Shown one piece after another: positions 1 through 8,985 of a stretch of DNA of 48,594 bases (the first letter of the stretch is position 1; the number at the start of each line of letters is the position of its first letter). The notes beneath the pieces are model-generated. The model was not told where the DNA came from and made no database searches. It was given only the letters and a program-made list of their open reading frames with translations. Source of the DNA: Verrucomicrobiia bacterium (GTDB lineage: Bacteria > Verrucomicrobiota > Verrucomicrobiia > Limisphaerales > DASXHY01); NCBI GenBank assembly GCA_035629175.1, contig DASPIL010000071.1, positions 1 through 48,594 on the forward strand, written 5' to 3'. A program made the position numbers and the translations under genes.

Positions 1-1
1 A

Positions 2-394
2 TCCATGGCTTCCGAATCGCGCCCCGTCATTTCGGTCAGCATCTCGGAACGCCACTTCAGCGGTCCAACGATTGATCCAGCGGCGGAAACGGAACTGGCC
101 AAGATTGCGGGCGATTGTGGTTTCAAGCTCACGGACAACAAATCCGAAGTGAAAGCGCAGATCGAAATCACTGGCGAGGCCTTGAGCGAGTTTGGCATGC
201 GCAAGGGCAATCTGGTCTCTTGCAAGGCCAGGATTGAATTAAAGGTTCGCGAGACAGCGACGGGCAACCTGCTCATTGTCGATCGCCAGACAAGTGTCGC
301 TGTGGATCTGACCGAGCAGATTGCCGCAAAGTCCGCGCTGCAGAATGCCGCGGCAGAACTCGCCGAGCGCATTCTTCCAAAGCTCGCCAGGTAG
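2..394 (+). CDS. C-terminal part of a CsgG-associated type protein (5' end outside window)
   Basis: The reading frame is open to the left edge of the window, so the methionine at position 5 may be internal and the gene probably starts upstream. The visible part (about 130 residues) reads as a compact alpha/beta domain. A stretch ITGEALSEFG is followed by LVSCKARIELKVRE, then VDRQTSVAVDLTEQIAAKSA, and it ends in an amphipathic helix AAELAERILPKL. From memory, this pattern occurs in bacterial proteins that contain or accompany a CsgG-type lipoprotein domain (curli or outer-membrane assembly proteins), where the segment follows the CsgG core. That family link is recall, not a search result. No signal peptide is visible, as expected for a fragment. 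A lipoprotein gene follows after 92 bases on the same strand. The exact function is unknown. Confidence 0.6.
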   Translation, partial: SMASESRPVISVSISERHFSGPTIDPAAETELAKIAGDCGFKLTDNKSEVKAQIEITGEALSEFGMRKGNLVSCKARIELKVRETATGNLLIVDRQTSVAVDLTEQIAAKSALQNAAAELAERILPKLAR

Positions 395-486
395 GGATTC
401 GTGTTGCGGTTCCAAACTCCGCTCAACAGTGGAACGAGATCGCCCTTTACATCGCGGCGATGGCGGTTTCTCTTGGCGCCAGGATT

Positions 487-1848
487 ATGAAAACGCCACT
501 GCTCCAGCTCGCATTTGTGTCAATCGCGCTCCTCGTTCCCGGCTGCGGGAAGAAGGATGGCGCCGCTCCCGGCAACGTCACCCCACTGCGCGAGACATCG
601 TTCACGGAAGTCACGAGCCAGCTTGATCCCGGCGGAACCGTCTATGGCTACCTCGCAACAGATCAGTGGCTCTCCGGGCTTCACACGAACGTCGCTGCGT
701 GGAGCGAGCTGGTATCGACATTCCCGGGCGTTGATCCCTCCGATCGCGAAAACGTGCGCGTCGCGATGGATTCCCTTGCACATATCATTGAGACGAGCGG
801 CGTCGAACATCTCACTGGCGTTGGGTTCAGCGGAATCCAGATCACTCCCGAACTGCATCGAACGAAGCTGGTTCTCCACCACCGCAGCGGCAAGGGTGAC
901 GGGATCTTCTGGAATGTCCTGGGCCGCAAATCCCACGCCCTCGATGGATTAAATCTGTTGACCACAAACACGGCCGTGGCTGCGTTTGGGGACGTCGATG
1001 TTCCGATGGTTTGGGAGACCCTCGCGGCGGAGCTGGAGAACTCGGGCGTTCCGGACGTTGCGCAGACGCTCACAAACTGGCCCGTGTGGTTTGAGGAGCA
1101 TACCCAGATCGCGTGGGCCAATTTCCTCGAATCGCTCGGCGGGGAGGTGGGCATGGTGATCACTCTCGATGAATCCCATCCAATGCCCGTTCCGTTCAGC
1201 GAAGGACTCCACGTTCCCGAGCCGGGGCTGTTGCTTGTGGTCAAGGTCAAGGACGACGCGCTGTATAATGTCATCAGCAGCAAGATGAAGGATAGCGGGA
1301 TGGCACGTCTCACGGACGAGAAGGAATTGAAGGTGACTGCAATTCGGGTTCCGATTCCGATGCCTCTCGACCTCGAGCTGACAGTGGCAAGCACCAAGGG
1401 TTATCTTTTCGTGGCAAGTTCGTCCGCTTTGGTACGGGGAGCACTGGATTGCGCGAATGGACGCCAGCCTGGGTTGCGTGAACGGGCAGATGTTGCTGAG
1501 TTGCTGAAGTATCTACCGTCTGACGGGAACCAATTTTTCTACGTTGATCGGCGATTTATGGGCACGATTCAATCGGTGCAGAAAGCGCTTTTGGCGAAAG
1601 GGGATTCCAATGCGGCGCAGTCCCAGTTGATTGATCGCTTGATGCTGAGCCAGAAGCCCGCGTTCGGAATGGCAGTGGGCCGTCGTACAACAACCGGCTG
1701 GGAAAGTGTGTGCGTGGGAAGCCAGGATTCAGCCACCGCCTTCCTTGCAGCGCCGGCCGTGGGCGGGGCCGCAATGATTTCGGCGATGGTGGTCCCGGCC
1801 ATTGCAAAAATGAAGGCACAGGCGGAAAGCGCGGGCGAGCAGCCTTAG
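487..1848 (+). CDS. Putative lipoprotein of unknown function
   Basis: This is a 453-residue protein when started at the ATG at 487. An ATG at 460 in the same frame would add nine residues ahead of a good signal peptide, so 487 is preferred. The start reads MKTPLLQLAFVSIALLVPGC, a charged N-region, a hydrophobic core and a lipobox-like LVPGC, so the mature protein should be lipid-anchored at Cys20. The body alternates strands and helices with no catalytic motif I recognise. It resembles uncharacterised verrucomicrobial proteins that I would loosely compare with DUF3352, without certainty. The last 35 residues hold a second hydrophobic stretch (GGAAMISAMVVPAIAKMK) followed by a charged tail, so the C-terminus may also touch the membrane. 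It may share a transcript with the xthA-like gene 91 bases downstream. Confidence 0.7.
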   Translation: MKTPLLQLAFVSIALLVPGCGKKDGAAPGNVTPLRETSFTEVTSQLDPGGTVYGYLATDQWLSGLHTNVAAWSELVSTFPGVDPSDRENVRVAMDSLAHIIETSGVEHLTGVGFSGIQITPELHRTKLVLHHRSGKGDGIFWNVLGRKSHALDGLNLLTTNTAVAAFGDVDVPMVWETLAAELENSGVPDVAQTLTNWPVWFEEHTQIAWANFLESLGGEVGMVITLDESHPMPVPFSEGLHVPEPGLLLVVKVKDDALYNVISSKMKDSGMARLTDEKELKVTAIRVPIPMPLDLELTVASTKGYLFVASSSALVRGALDCANGRQPGLRERADVAELLKYLPSDGNQFFYVDRRFMGTIQSVQKALLAKGDSNAAQSQLIDRLMLSQKPAFGMAVGRRTTTGWESVCVGSQDSATAFLAAPAVGGAAMISAMVVPAIAKMKAQAESAGEQP

Positions 1849-1939
1849 CGCGACTTCGGCGCGAGTTGCAGAAGGCAGGGAATTCGGATCGAACGGTTTG
1901 TTCATGCGTTGACGGAAGTTGTCTGCTTAGACTTCAGCC

Positions 1940-2695
1940 GTGAAACTGATTTCATGGAACGTCAACGGGCTGCGCGCGGTGCTGCGGAAGAATTTCCTCG
2001 AGTACGTGGAGCGCGAGCAACCTGACATCCTGTGCCTCCAGGAAACCAAATGCTCTCCCGACGACGTCGAACAGCTCTGGCCTGTCAGTTACAAGACCTA
2101 CTGGAATTGTGCTGAAAAGAAGGGCTATTCCGGTGTCGCGATTTTCACGCGGGAACGTCCGCTCAACGTCGTGCCACACATCGCCATCCCCGAACATGAC
2201 CAGGAAGGGCGCGTGCTCATGGCTGAATTCCAGGACTTCTACGTGATCAATGTCTATGTCCCCAATTCCAAGCGCGACCTTTCGCGTTTGCCGTATCGGC
2301 AGCAATGGGACCGCGATTTTCTGCAGTACCTCAGGCAGCTTGAGAAAACCAAGCCTGTCATTTTCTGCGGCGATTTCAATGTGGCGCATTCGGAATTGGA
2401 TCTCGCAAACCCGAGGAGCAATGTCGGAGGCCACGGTTTCACAAAGGAGGAGCGGGCTGGGTTTGATGCGTTTATCCAGGCAGGATTTGTCGATACGTTC
2501 CGTCACTTTGAGAGGGCGGGTGGACACTACACGTGGTGGAGTCCATTGACGGGAGCGCGCAAGCGGAACATCGGTTGGCGGCTCGATTATTTTCTCATCA
2601 GCAGCGCTCTTTTGCCGCGGCTGAAGAGTGCGTTCATTCGCAGCGAGATCGAAGGCTCGGATCATTGTCCCGTTGGCATTGAGCTGGCTTTGTAA
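1940..2695 (+). CDS. xthA: Exodeoxyribonuclease III (AP endonuclease, ExoIII/EEP family)
   Basis: This 251-residue protein matches the usual length of ExoIII (about 250-270). It starts with GTG at 1940, giving the canonical MKLISWNVNGLRA. Family motifs appear in order: Asn7 in WNVNG, the metal-binding Glu35 in LQETK, YSGVAIF, the VYVPN segment, GDFNVAH (catalytic Asp/Asn), WRLDYFL and the terminal GSDHCPV with the catalytic His. The enzyme should cut DNA 5' of abasic sites and remove 3'-blocking groups in base-excision repair in the cytoplasm, using Mg2+. The gene lies between the lipoprotein and the ygfZ-like gene, all on the plus strand with short gaps (91 and 46 bases), so an operon is possible. 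No strong Shine-Dalgarno sequence precedes the GTG. The family call is secure. Separating ExoIII from the related ExoA is less so. Confidence 0.95.
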   Translation: MKLISWNVNGLRAVLRKNFLEYVEREQPDILCLQETKCSPDDVEQLWPVSYKTYWNCAEKKGYSGVAIFTRERPLNVVPHIAIPEHDQEGRVLMAEFQDFYVINVYVPNSKRDLSRLPYRQQWDRDFLQYLRQLEKTKPVIFCGDFNVAHSELDLANPRSNVGGHGFTKEERAGFDAFIQAGFVDTFRHFERAGGHYTWWSPLTGARKRNIGWRLDYFLISSALLPRLKSAFIRSEIEGSDHCPVGIELAL

Positions 2696-2741
2696 TGAAT
2701 CGCGCATTGCCTTCACTCCTGTTTCCGGTCCATACAGGTTC

Positions 2742-3830
2742 ATGCACCCGCTTGGTTTGCGAGAATTGCACCTGGCCTTGAATGGGCGATTTGTCCAATT
2801 GGACGGAACGGAAGTCGTTGCGGACTACGGTGATCCGGCTGCCGAATACACTGCGCTTCGCGACACCGCTGGCGTGCTCGATCTGAGCTTTCGCAGCCGA
2901 TTGTGTCTCCTGGGTGAGGATCGGATCCGCTTCTTGCACGGTCAGGTGACCAACGACATCAAACGCTTGCGGACGTGGGAAGGCTGCTACGCCGCGCTGG
3001 TCACCGCCAAAGGGAAGATGCAGAGCGACCTAAACGTGCACATCCTGGAAAACGAAGTGCTCCTCGACTTCGAACCGGGGCTTGCTTCGCGAGTGTCGCA
3101 AAGGCTGGAAGGTTTTATCGTCGCCGATGACGTGCAGGTGGTCGATGTCGCTCCGCTTTATGGCTTGCTGCATGTGCACGGTCCTGCCGCGCCTGCTGTC
3201 GTTCAGTCCCTCGCTCTTTTCCCCACGCTGCCGGCTGCAAACCATCAGGTGGAACGGGTCAAGGACGTGACGCTGGGCGAACTCTATCTCATCAGGCAGC
3301 CACGCCTGACGACATCTGGGTTTGACCTGTTCGTGCCTGTTCCTGCGCTTGCTGCCGTTGCGGATAAACTGATCACGGCGGCGAAAGCAGCGGGGGGCCG
3401 CCCTGCGGGTTGGACTGCGTTTGAGGCAGCGCGCATCGAACGCGGCATCCCGCGGTTCGGCAGCGACATGGACGAGCAGAACTTTCCGATGGAAGCAGGC
3501 ATTGCCGATCGGGCTGTCAGTTTCAACAAGGGATGTTACATCGGCCAGGAGGTTCTCAATCGCATTCACACGATGGGACATGTGAATCGCGAGTTGCGCC
3601 GCCTGGAATTTGTTTCTGACATCCCGGCACCCACACGGGGGGAATTGCTATCTGCCAATGATCGTGAATTGGGTCACGTGACGAGCGCGATTCGCATCCC
3701 CGGAACTGAAAAGGTTGTTGGCCTGGGCTACGTCCGCAGTGCGGCCGCTCAACCTGGCACGCAGTTGCAGTTGAAGGCTCCAGCCGGCACGACCGCCGTC
3801 AAGCAGGCCGCTTTGGAGCCCTTGTCTTAA
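2742..3830 (+). CDS. ygfZ: YgfZ/GcvT-like folate-binding protein (Fe-S repair / tRNA modification factor)
   Basis: This is a 362-residue protein started at ATG 2742 (MHPLGLRELH), with AGG a few bases upstream. A longer open frame from 2628 overlaps the end of xthA and is unlikely. The fold is that of the aminomethyltransferase (GcvT) family. An N-terminal FLHGQVTNDIKRL segment is followed by WTAFEAARIERGIPRFG, and then the YgfZ hallmark KGCYIGQEV with the conserved Cys265. This hallmark separates YgfZ from true glycine-cleavage T-protein. Known YgfZ proteins bind tetrahydrofolate and support Fe-S enzymes such as MiaB in the cytoplasm. The C-terminal beta-barrel (about 285-360) is present. The stop codon overlaps by four bases the stop codon of the convergent kinase gene. 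No glycine-cleavage genes lie nearby, which also favours YgfZ. Confidence 0.9.
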   Translation: MHPLGLRELHLALNGRFVQLDGTEVVADYGDPAAEYTALRDTAGVLDLSFRSRLCLLGEDRIRFLHGQVTNDIKRLRTWEGCYAALVTAKGKMQSDLNVHILENEVLLDFEPGLASRVSQRLEGFIVADDVQVVDVAPLYGLLHVHGPAAPAVVQSLALFPTLPAANHQVERVKDVTLGELYLIRQPRLTTSGFDLFVPVPALAAVADKLITAAKAAGGRPAGWTAFEAARIERGIPRFGSDMDEQNFPMEAGIADRAVSFNKGCYIGQEVLNRIHTMGHVNRELRRLEFVSDIPAPTRGELLSANDRELGHVTSAIRIPGTEKVVGLGYVRSAAAQPGTQLQLKAPAGTTAVKQAALEPLS

Positions 3831-6800
3831 TCCTCAATCTCGGGCCCAGGCGGAGGCAGCATCGGGCTGTCCAGCAGTTTGCGGACAGCGCGCACCAGGC
3901 TCTCAGGTGAGAAAGGCTTTTGCAGGAAATTGACGCCTTCCACAAGCGGCGTGCCTTTAGCCGCAAGTTCCGCGCTGTAGCCGGTGACATAAATCACGCG
4001 AAGATCAGGTCTGTCGCTGCGGACTTTGTCAGCCAGCTGAAGGCCCGTCACTCCGTCGGGCATCACAAGGTCCGTGATCAGGAGGTCAATCGCGGCGCGA
4101 TGCTCCTTCCAGAGTTCCAGCGCTGCGCGGCCTGAAGAAGCCTGCAGCACGCGATAACCGCAACGTTCTAGCAAGTGAATCATCAGGTTGCGCACCGCAA
4201 GATCATCTTCCACCACCATCAGCATTTCGGTGCCGCGCGGCAGCTCCTGCGGTTCAGGGGCAGTGACCTGTTGTGCCGCGGCAGGCGGCATTGCCGGAAA
4301 GAAAATTTTGAATGCGGAGCCTTTGCCAGGTTCTGATGACACAGTGATCCAGCCGTTATGCTGTTTCACGATTCCGTAAACCGTGGCGAGTCCCAGGCCC
4401 GTGCCTTTGCCCACTTCCTTTGTTGTAAAGAAGGGCTCAAAGATTCTGGGCACGATGTCGGGTCCCATGCCGCAGCCCGTGTCTGTGACGCTCAACCAGA
4501 CATGGGGTCCTGGCGCGGCATCCGGGCAGTCGCCCGCCTCGGCTTCCGACAGGGTTGCCGTGCCTGTACCAATATTCAATTGTCCGCCGTGCGGCATGGC
4601 ATCACGGGCGTTGACCACCAGGTTCAGGAGGATCTGCTCCAGCATTCCCACATCCCCGCGGATCAGTCCCACAGTGGGCGCATAGGTCGTCTGCAGGGTG
4701 ATATCTTCCCCGACGATGCGTTGGAGCATCTTCGTCATGTGAGCAACCACATTGTTCAGGTTCACGTTCGAGATCTGCATCATTTGCTTGCGGCTGAACA
4801 TGAGCAGCTGGCGGGTCAGGCCGGCTGCGCGATCCGCAGCGCGGACGATCTGCTGCGCGCAATCGCCTTTGTCGATCTTTTGCGCCATCTGCGGCAGCAA
4901 CAGCAGCGAGGCATTGCCGTGAATGACCGTGAGGATGTTGTTGAAGTCGTGGGCCACCCCGCCAGCCAGGGTGCCGATCGCTTCCATTTTTTGTGACTGG
5001 CGCAACTGGGTTTCCAGGGCCTGGCGATGCTTTTCCGCGACCTTGCGTTCGGTGATGTTTCGGCTGCTGCCGCGATAACCGAGAAACTCGCCATTCGCTC
5101 CGAACACGGGAACCGCGCTGGATTCGAGGATGACCTTCAGGCCGGCGCGGTGCAGACACTCAAGCTCAACGTCCGTGAACGCACGGTGGAATGCCAGTGT
5201 GGCGTGGTGTTCGTTGAGAACCCGTTCCGCGCCTTGCGGGTCCAACAGTTCGCCGTAGTGCTTCCCGGCCAATTCAGCCGGCCGGTAACCCAGGACTTCG
5301 AAGACTCTCGGGCTGGAGAACGTGAACTTCATTTCCGCGTCCAGTTCCCAGATCCAATCGAAGGTCGTATCCACGAGGGCGCGATATCTCTCCTCGCTTC
5401 TGCGCAGGGCTTCCTCGGCAACCTTGCGCGACGTAACATCCATCGCGACGCCGGTCAACCGCTCTGGTTCGCTGTCCCGTTCCGCTGCCACGCGCCCTGA
5501 GACCGCATGCCACCGCTGCGCTCCATCAGGCCACCTGTAGCGGAACTCGCAGTTGAAATGGGTCCGTTTCTCGATCGTTCGTTGCAGCTGGCCGGCGACA
5601 GCTTCCGCGTCCAGCGGGTCAACCTGCGCAAGAAATTCGTCACGATTCGGCGGCAGATCCTCTGGGGAGCATCCCATCACCGCCGCGAACGCTTCGGACC
5701 ATTTGATTTTTCCCGACGGCAAAGACATTTCCCAATAACCAATGCCCGCCGCCGTCACCGCCAACTGAAGCCGCTGCTCGGTCTCATGCAAGGCCTCCTC
5801 GGCGCGTTTGCGGGCGAAGAGGTCCATCACGATGCTTGCGATCTCCTGAATCGCGCTGACATCGTCCGCGGTGTAATCGGAATTCTTGTTCGCGATGCAG
5901 ACCACCGCGGTGATTTGCCCCTGTTGGAATACGGGAACGGCGACGCGCCGCAACAAACGCAGTTCCATTGTGACTTCGTCGATCCTGAGATGTTCGGTAT
6001 CACAATCGTTTTCAATGACGGGCTCGCGTGTCTCCAGCGCGCGCGCCAGCACTGCGGATTCATTCACGGGAAGCTGCTCCCGGGAAAATTGGTGGCCCAT
6101 GATCTGTTTTGCTGTGCTGGAGCACGCCTGAAGCGTGATCACTTTTGCGGGGAGATCCACGAAATGGATGCATCCGATGCGGCTGGACGTAACGCGTTCG
6201 ATGCGGTCGAGCGCGTGTTGCAGCAATTCTTCCGGAGAGACCTCTTCCGCCAGGCGCGACAATTCCACACGGATGCGCAGGAACGCCTCGGATCTTTTTC
6301 GCTCGTTGAGATTTCGGACAAACGCAAACAACCTCCCTCCGGCGATCGGCCAATAGGCGACGTCCACCTCGGCCTCCCACAGCGTGTCGTCCTGAGTGCG
6401 GTGGACAGTCTCAAAAAGATCGGAGCCGCTACGCCGGATTTGATCGAGCCGGCTGCGAAGGCTCTCCGATTCTGATGCGGCCTCCAGGTCGTCCACGTTC
6501 ATCGACAGCAATTCATCGCGCGAATACCCGGAGCTCCGGCTGTAGGAATCGTTGGCCTCGAGAATCTGGCCGTCGAGATCCAGCATGAGGAATCCATCGG
6601 CCGATGTTTCTATAACTGCGCGGTATAAGTTCTCCCGTTCGCGCAGCGCCCGCTCCGCCTCTTTCATCTCCGTGATTTCCACGGCCGCGCCGATTGTGCG
6701 GACGAGGCGCCGGTCCTTCCCCTCGCCTTCGAAGAACGATTGCGAGCGCGAACGCAGCCAGCGAATCTGCGCCGAAGGCGTCACGATCCTCAGATCAAAT

Positions 6801-8110
6801 GCCGCGCGTCCGTCCCCGTCGGGCCGGTGGGCCTGGTGCATGGCTGCAACCACCGAGGGCCGATCATCGGGGTAAATCTGGTTCATGAATGAAGCCATTG
6901 TCACAGGCTCCGACTCGTCGAATTCATGGATTTTCCGAAGGGAAGGCGACAAGTACACAATATTCGTCAGGTGATTGTGTTCAAACGTTCCCACGCCGGC
7001 GACCTCGGCCGCATGGCGAAGGTGCTCCTCGCTTTTTCGCAACGCTTCGTCGGCGGCTCGCCGATCCGTGATATCGCGCAACGTTCCGGAAATGCTCGCG
7101 CACGCGTGCATCGGATTGCGAACGAGCTGCGCATGCACCTCGATGCATCGGAAGCCTCCCCCTTTGTGCAGGTAGCGGACCGCATGCTGGCAGTATTCTT
7201 CCTGGCCGAGCATCATGGGCTCGAACAGATTCCAGTTTTCCTCCCGGTCCTCGGGATGAACAAAATCCATGAAAGAACGCCCGATGCTCTCCTCGACGGA
7301 ATATCCCGTGATCTTCTCCCACGCAGAGTTCAGGAAGGTCCAGCGACCCTTGAGATCTCCCTGGAACACAACGTCCCTGACATTGTTGAGCACGTCTCTG
7401 TAGAGCGCCTCCTGCTGCCGCAGGTTCTCCTCCGCCTGTTTGCGCAATGTGAGGTCGACGTGCGTTCCCACGAGCCGGACAATTCGCTGGTCACGCCGAA
7501 CCGCAAATGCGCGGGAAAGGATATGCACCCAGTGGCCATCCTTGTGGCGCATTCGGAACTCGAACTCGAGGCAGTCTGAGTGTCCCTCCGAGAACGCCTT
7601 TACCTGCTGCAGCGCAATCCCGCTGTCGTCGGGATGCACCAGCGCCCGCCAGGTGTCGAGGTGATCAGCCAGCTCATGCGGTTCGTAGCCGAGCATGAGC
7701 TTGTAGCGGGGCGAAAGATAGAGGTCGTCCGTCTCGAGATCCCAGTCCCAGATTCCGTCGTTCGTTCCGCGCATCGCGAACTGAAAGCGTTCCTCGCTGA
7801 TTTGCAGGGCTTCCATCGCCTGGCGGCGCGCTTCCGATTCTTTTTCCAGGAGCGCGAGTTGCGCCCGGAGCCCGAAATGCAGCAGCAGGGCAGTTACGCA
7901 GATAAAACCCCATCCCTTGTAGATTTGCCACTGTTCCAGGGCGGCTTGATCGTGGACGAGTGCGTGCAGGATGCGATCGGATAGAAGAATCCAGGTGGCG
8001 CCCAGCACCCCGTAAATTAACGCGGTTCGCAGCGCGATTCCAAATGCCTTGTCCCGCACCCTCCCCTTGGAGATCCCTTCCGGCTTTTCGGTTCCCGCGC
8101 CTTTTGGCAT
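3827..8110 (-). CDS. Hybrid sensor histidine kinase with six PAS domains, one GAF domain and a C-terminal receiver
   Basis: This is a 1427-residue protein when started at the ATG at 8110; a TTG at 8188 would add 26 residues. Two membrane segments lie near residues 24-45 and 67-85, then a coiled linker. PAS domains lie at about 106-220, 236-350, 364-482 and 496-604, a GAF domain at about 614-769, and two more PAS domains at 780-894 and 909-1024. The dimerisation domain has GTLAGGVAHDFNNIL with phospho-acceptor His1054. The ATPase domain shows NLVVNARDAM, DTGCGMG and GTGLGLATVYGIV. A receiver domain (1296-1414) follows, with VVEDD, the acceptor Asp1347 in ITDLVMPD and Lys in LQKPF. It should autophosphorylate on signal sensing and pass phosphate to its own receiver. 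There is no DNA-binding output and no partner regulator beside it, so its target is unknown. Its stop codon overlaps that of ygfZ. Confidence 0.93.
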   Translation of the reverse strand: MPKGAGTEKPEGISKGRVRDKAFGIALRTALIYGVLGATWILLSDRILHALVHDQAALEQWQIYKGWGFICVTALLLHFGLRAQLALLEKESEARRQAMEALQISEERFQFAMRGTNDGIWDWDLETDDLYLSPRYKLMLGYEPHELADHLDTWRALVHPDDSGIALQQVKAFSEGHSDCLEFEFRMRHKDGHWVHILSRAFAVRRDQRIVRLVGTHVDLTLRKQAEENLRQQEALYRDVLNNVRDVVFQGDLKGRWTFLNSAWEKITGYSVEESIGRSFMDFVHPEDREENWNLFEPMMLGQEEYCQHAVRYLHKGGGFRCIEVHAQLVRNPMHACASISGTLRDITDRRAADEALRKSEEHLRHAAEVAGVGTFEHNHLTNIVYLSPSLRKIHEFDESEPVTMASFMNQIYPDDRPSVVAAMHQAHRPDGDGRAAFDLRIVTPSAQIRWLRSRSQSFFEGEGKDRRLVRTIGAAVEITEMKEAERALRERENLYRAVIETSADGFLMLDLDGQILEANDSYSRSSGYSRDELLSMNVDDLEAASESESLRSRLDQIRRSGSDLFETVHRTQDDTLWEAEVDVAYWPIAGGRLFAFVRNLNERKRSEAFLRIRVELSRLAEEVSPEELLQHALDRIERVTSSRIGCIHFVDLPAKVITLQACSSTAKQIMGHQFSREQLPVNESAVLARALETREPVIENDCDTEHLRIDEVTMELRLLRRVAVPVFQQGQITAVVCIANKNSDYTADDVSAIQEIASIVMDLFARKRAEEALHETEQRLQLAVTAAGIGYWEMSLPSGKIKWSEAFAAVMGCSPEDLPPNRDEFLAQVDPLDAEAVAGQLQRTIEKRTHFNCEFRYRWPDGAQRWHAVSGRVAAERDSEPERLTGVAMDVTSRKVAEEALRRSEERYRALVDTTFDWIWELDAEMKFTFSSPRVFEVLGYRPAELAGKHYGELLDPQGAERVLNEHHATLAFHRAFTDVELECLHRAGLKVILESSAVPVFGANGEFLGYRGSSRNITERKVAEKHRQALETQLRQSQKMEAIGTLAGGVAHDFNNILTVIHGNASLLLLPQMAQKIDKGDCAQQIVRAADRAAGLTRQLLMFSRKQMMQISNVNLNNVVAHMTKMLQRIVGEDITLQTTYAPTVGLIRGDVGMLEQILLNLVVNARDAMPHGGQLNIGTGTATLSEAEAGDCPDAAPGPHVWLSVTDTGCGMGPDIVPRIFEPFFTTKEVGKGTGLGLATVYGIVKQHNGWITVSSEPGKGSAFKIFFPAMPPAAAQQVTAPEPQELPRGTEMLMVVEDDLAVRNLMIHLLERCGYRVLQASSGRAALELWKEHRAAIDLLITDLVMPDGVTGLQLADKVRSDRPDLRVIYVTGYSAELAAKGTPLVEGVNFLQKPFSPESLVRAVRKLLDSPMLPPPGPEIED

Positions 8111-8326
8111 GAAGCGAGATTTCGTCAACGAAACAACAAACGCAATACTGTTTGCGCCTGAGGAGGCTGAAATGAGCCGAAATGACAAAATAGGGTTAGA
8201 GATTTTTGGATTTTCGCCTCGCCGCGTTGCAGATCAGCTTTAACGGCGTCCTCATTGCGCGGTCCGCGTTCGCTGCTACTAAAGTCCCATTTACCGGAAC
8301 TTGCCCGCTGCCCTAGCGTCGTGGGC
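8111..8326. other. Divergent intergenic region between kinase and PEP-CTERM gene
   Basis: About 216 bases separate the start of the minus-strand kinase from the start of the plus-strand PEP-CTERM gene, so promoters for both should lie here. The part near 8190-8225 is AT-rich for this genome. I could not find a convincing -35/-10 pair or operator on either strand. A TTG start for the kinase at 8188 would shorten the region. Confidence 0.4.
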
Positions 8327-8971
8327 ATGAAGTGTCACCCGGCAATTTCCATCGGGCATTGCATTGCCGCATGCCTGTTGGTGGCCTTTTTTTCCCCGGC
8401 ATTCGCCTGGAGCACGGCGGGACAGGGGACCGTCCAACCGATCTCGGTCCTGCGCACCGGAGCCGGCGGCCCGCTGGTCTCCGGAAGCCAGACTTTCTTC
8501 GTTCCGCAATCTGCCCAAGCCCAGCAGATCACGATTGCCGTGGGTTTCGGCACCGATGAAATCGTCCTGCCAGAAACGATTTTTGATTCGCTGACGCTTA
8601 CGATCGAAGACGCGGCGGCTTCGCTCAGCGCGCTGTTCCTGACCATGGATATTACCGGGACGTTCTGGGCTCCGCCCGGCAGCGGTCTCTTTATCGATGC
8701 GGATTCGATTGGGCGCGAGCTCATTGATTTCCCGGAAATTCCCGGAGGCAGTCCCGCAAACCGCACGGCCTATTCGCTGACTCTGCCGATACCTGCCGAG
8801 ATGACAGGGCACAGTCTGACCTTGTATCTCGACCTGTTTGACAACGGCAACGGTTTGCCTTCGCTCGGCTGGATGAGCCAGGTGATAGCGGTGCCCGAAC
8901 CCGCGGCGGGCATGTTTGTCTTGCTGGGCGCGCTGTTGCTCGTGGCGCGCAACCGTTCCCAAAAGGCCTGA
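8327..8971 (+). CDS. Small secreted PEP-CTERM protein
   Basis: This is a 214-residue protein started at ATG 8327, where MKCHPAISIGHCIAACLLVA gives a signal peptide with probable cleavage after AFA. An in-frame start at 8255 would place 24 unlikely residues ahead of it. The middle is beta-rich (DSLTLTIEDAAASLSALFLT and similar), with an FIDADSIG segment but no enzyme motif. The C-terminus is a PEP-CTERM signal: VPEPAAGMFVLLGALLLVAR, that is, VPEP, a membrane helix and a basic end. In known systems an exosortase cleaves at the PEP motif and the protein is delivered to the cell surface or exopolysaccharide matrix. No exosortase lies in this window. Only 14 bases separate it from the RHS giant, so it probably leads that transcript. 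Its own function is unknown. Confidence 0.8.
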   Translation: MKCHPAISIGHCIAACLLVAFFSPAFAWSTAGQGTVQPISVLRTGAGGPLVSGSQTFFVPQSAQAQQITIAVGFGTDEIVLPETIFDSLTLTIEDAAASLSALFLTMDITGTFWAPPGSGLFIDADSIGRELIDFPEIPGGSPANRTAYSLTLPIPAEMTGHSLTLYLDLFDNGNGLPSLGWMSQVIAVPEPAAGMFVLLGALLLVARNRSQKA

Positions 8972-8985
8972 GCTTCCCTTTTCCA

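Noticed and set aside
681-1397. Minus-strand frame of 238 codons opposite the lipoprotein
   Set aside because: No motif is present, and the plus-strand lipoprotein has a clear signal peptide and consistent coding pattern.
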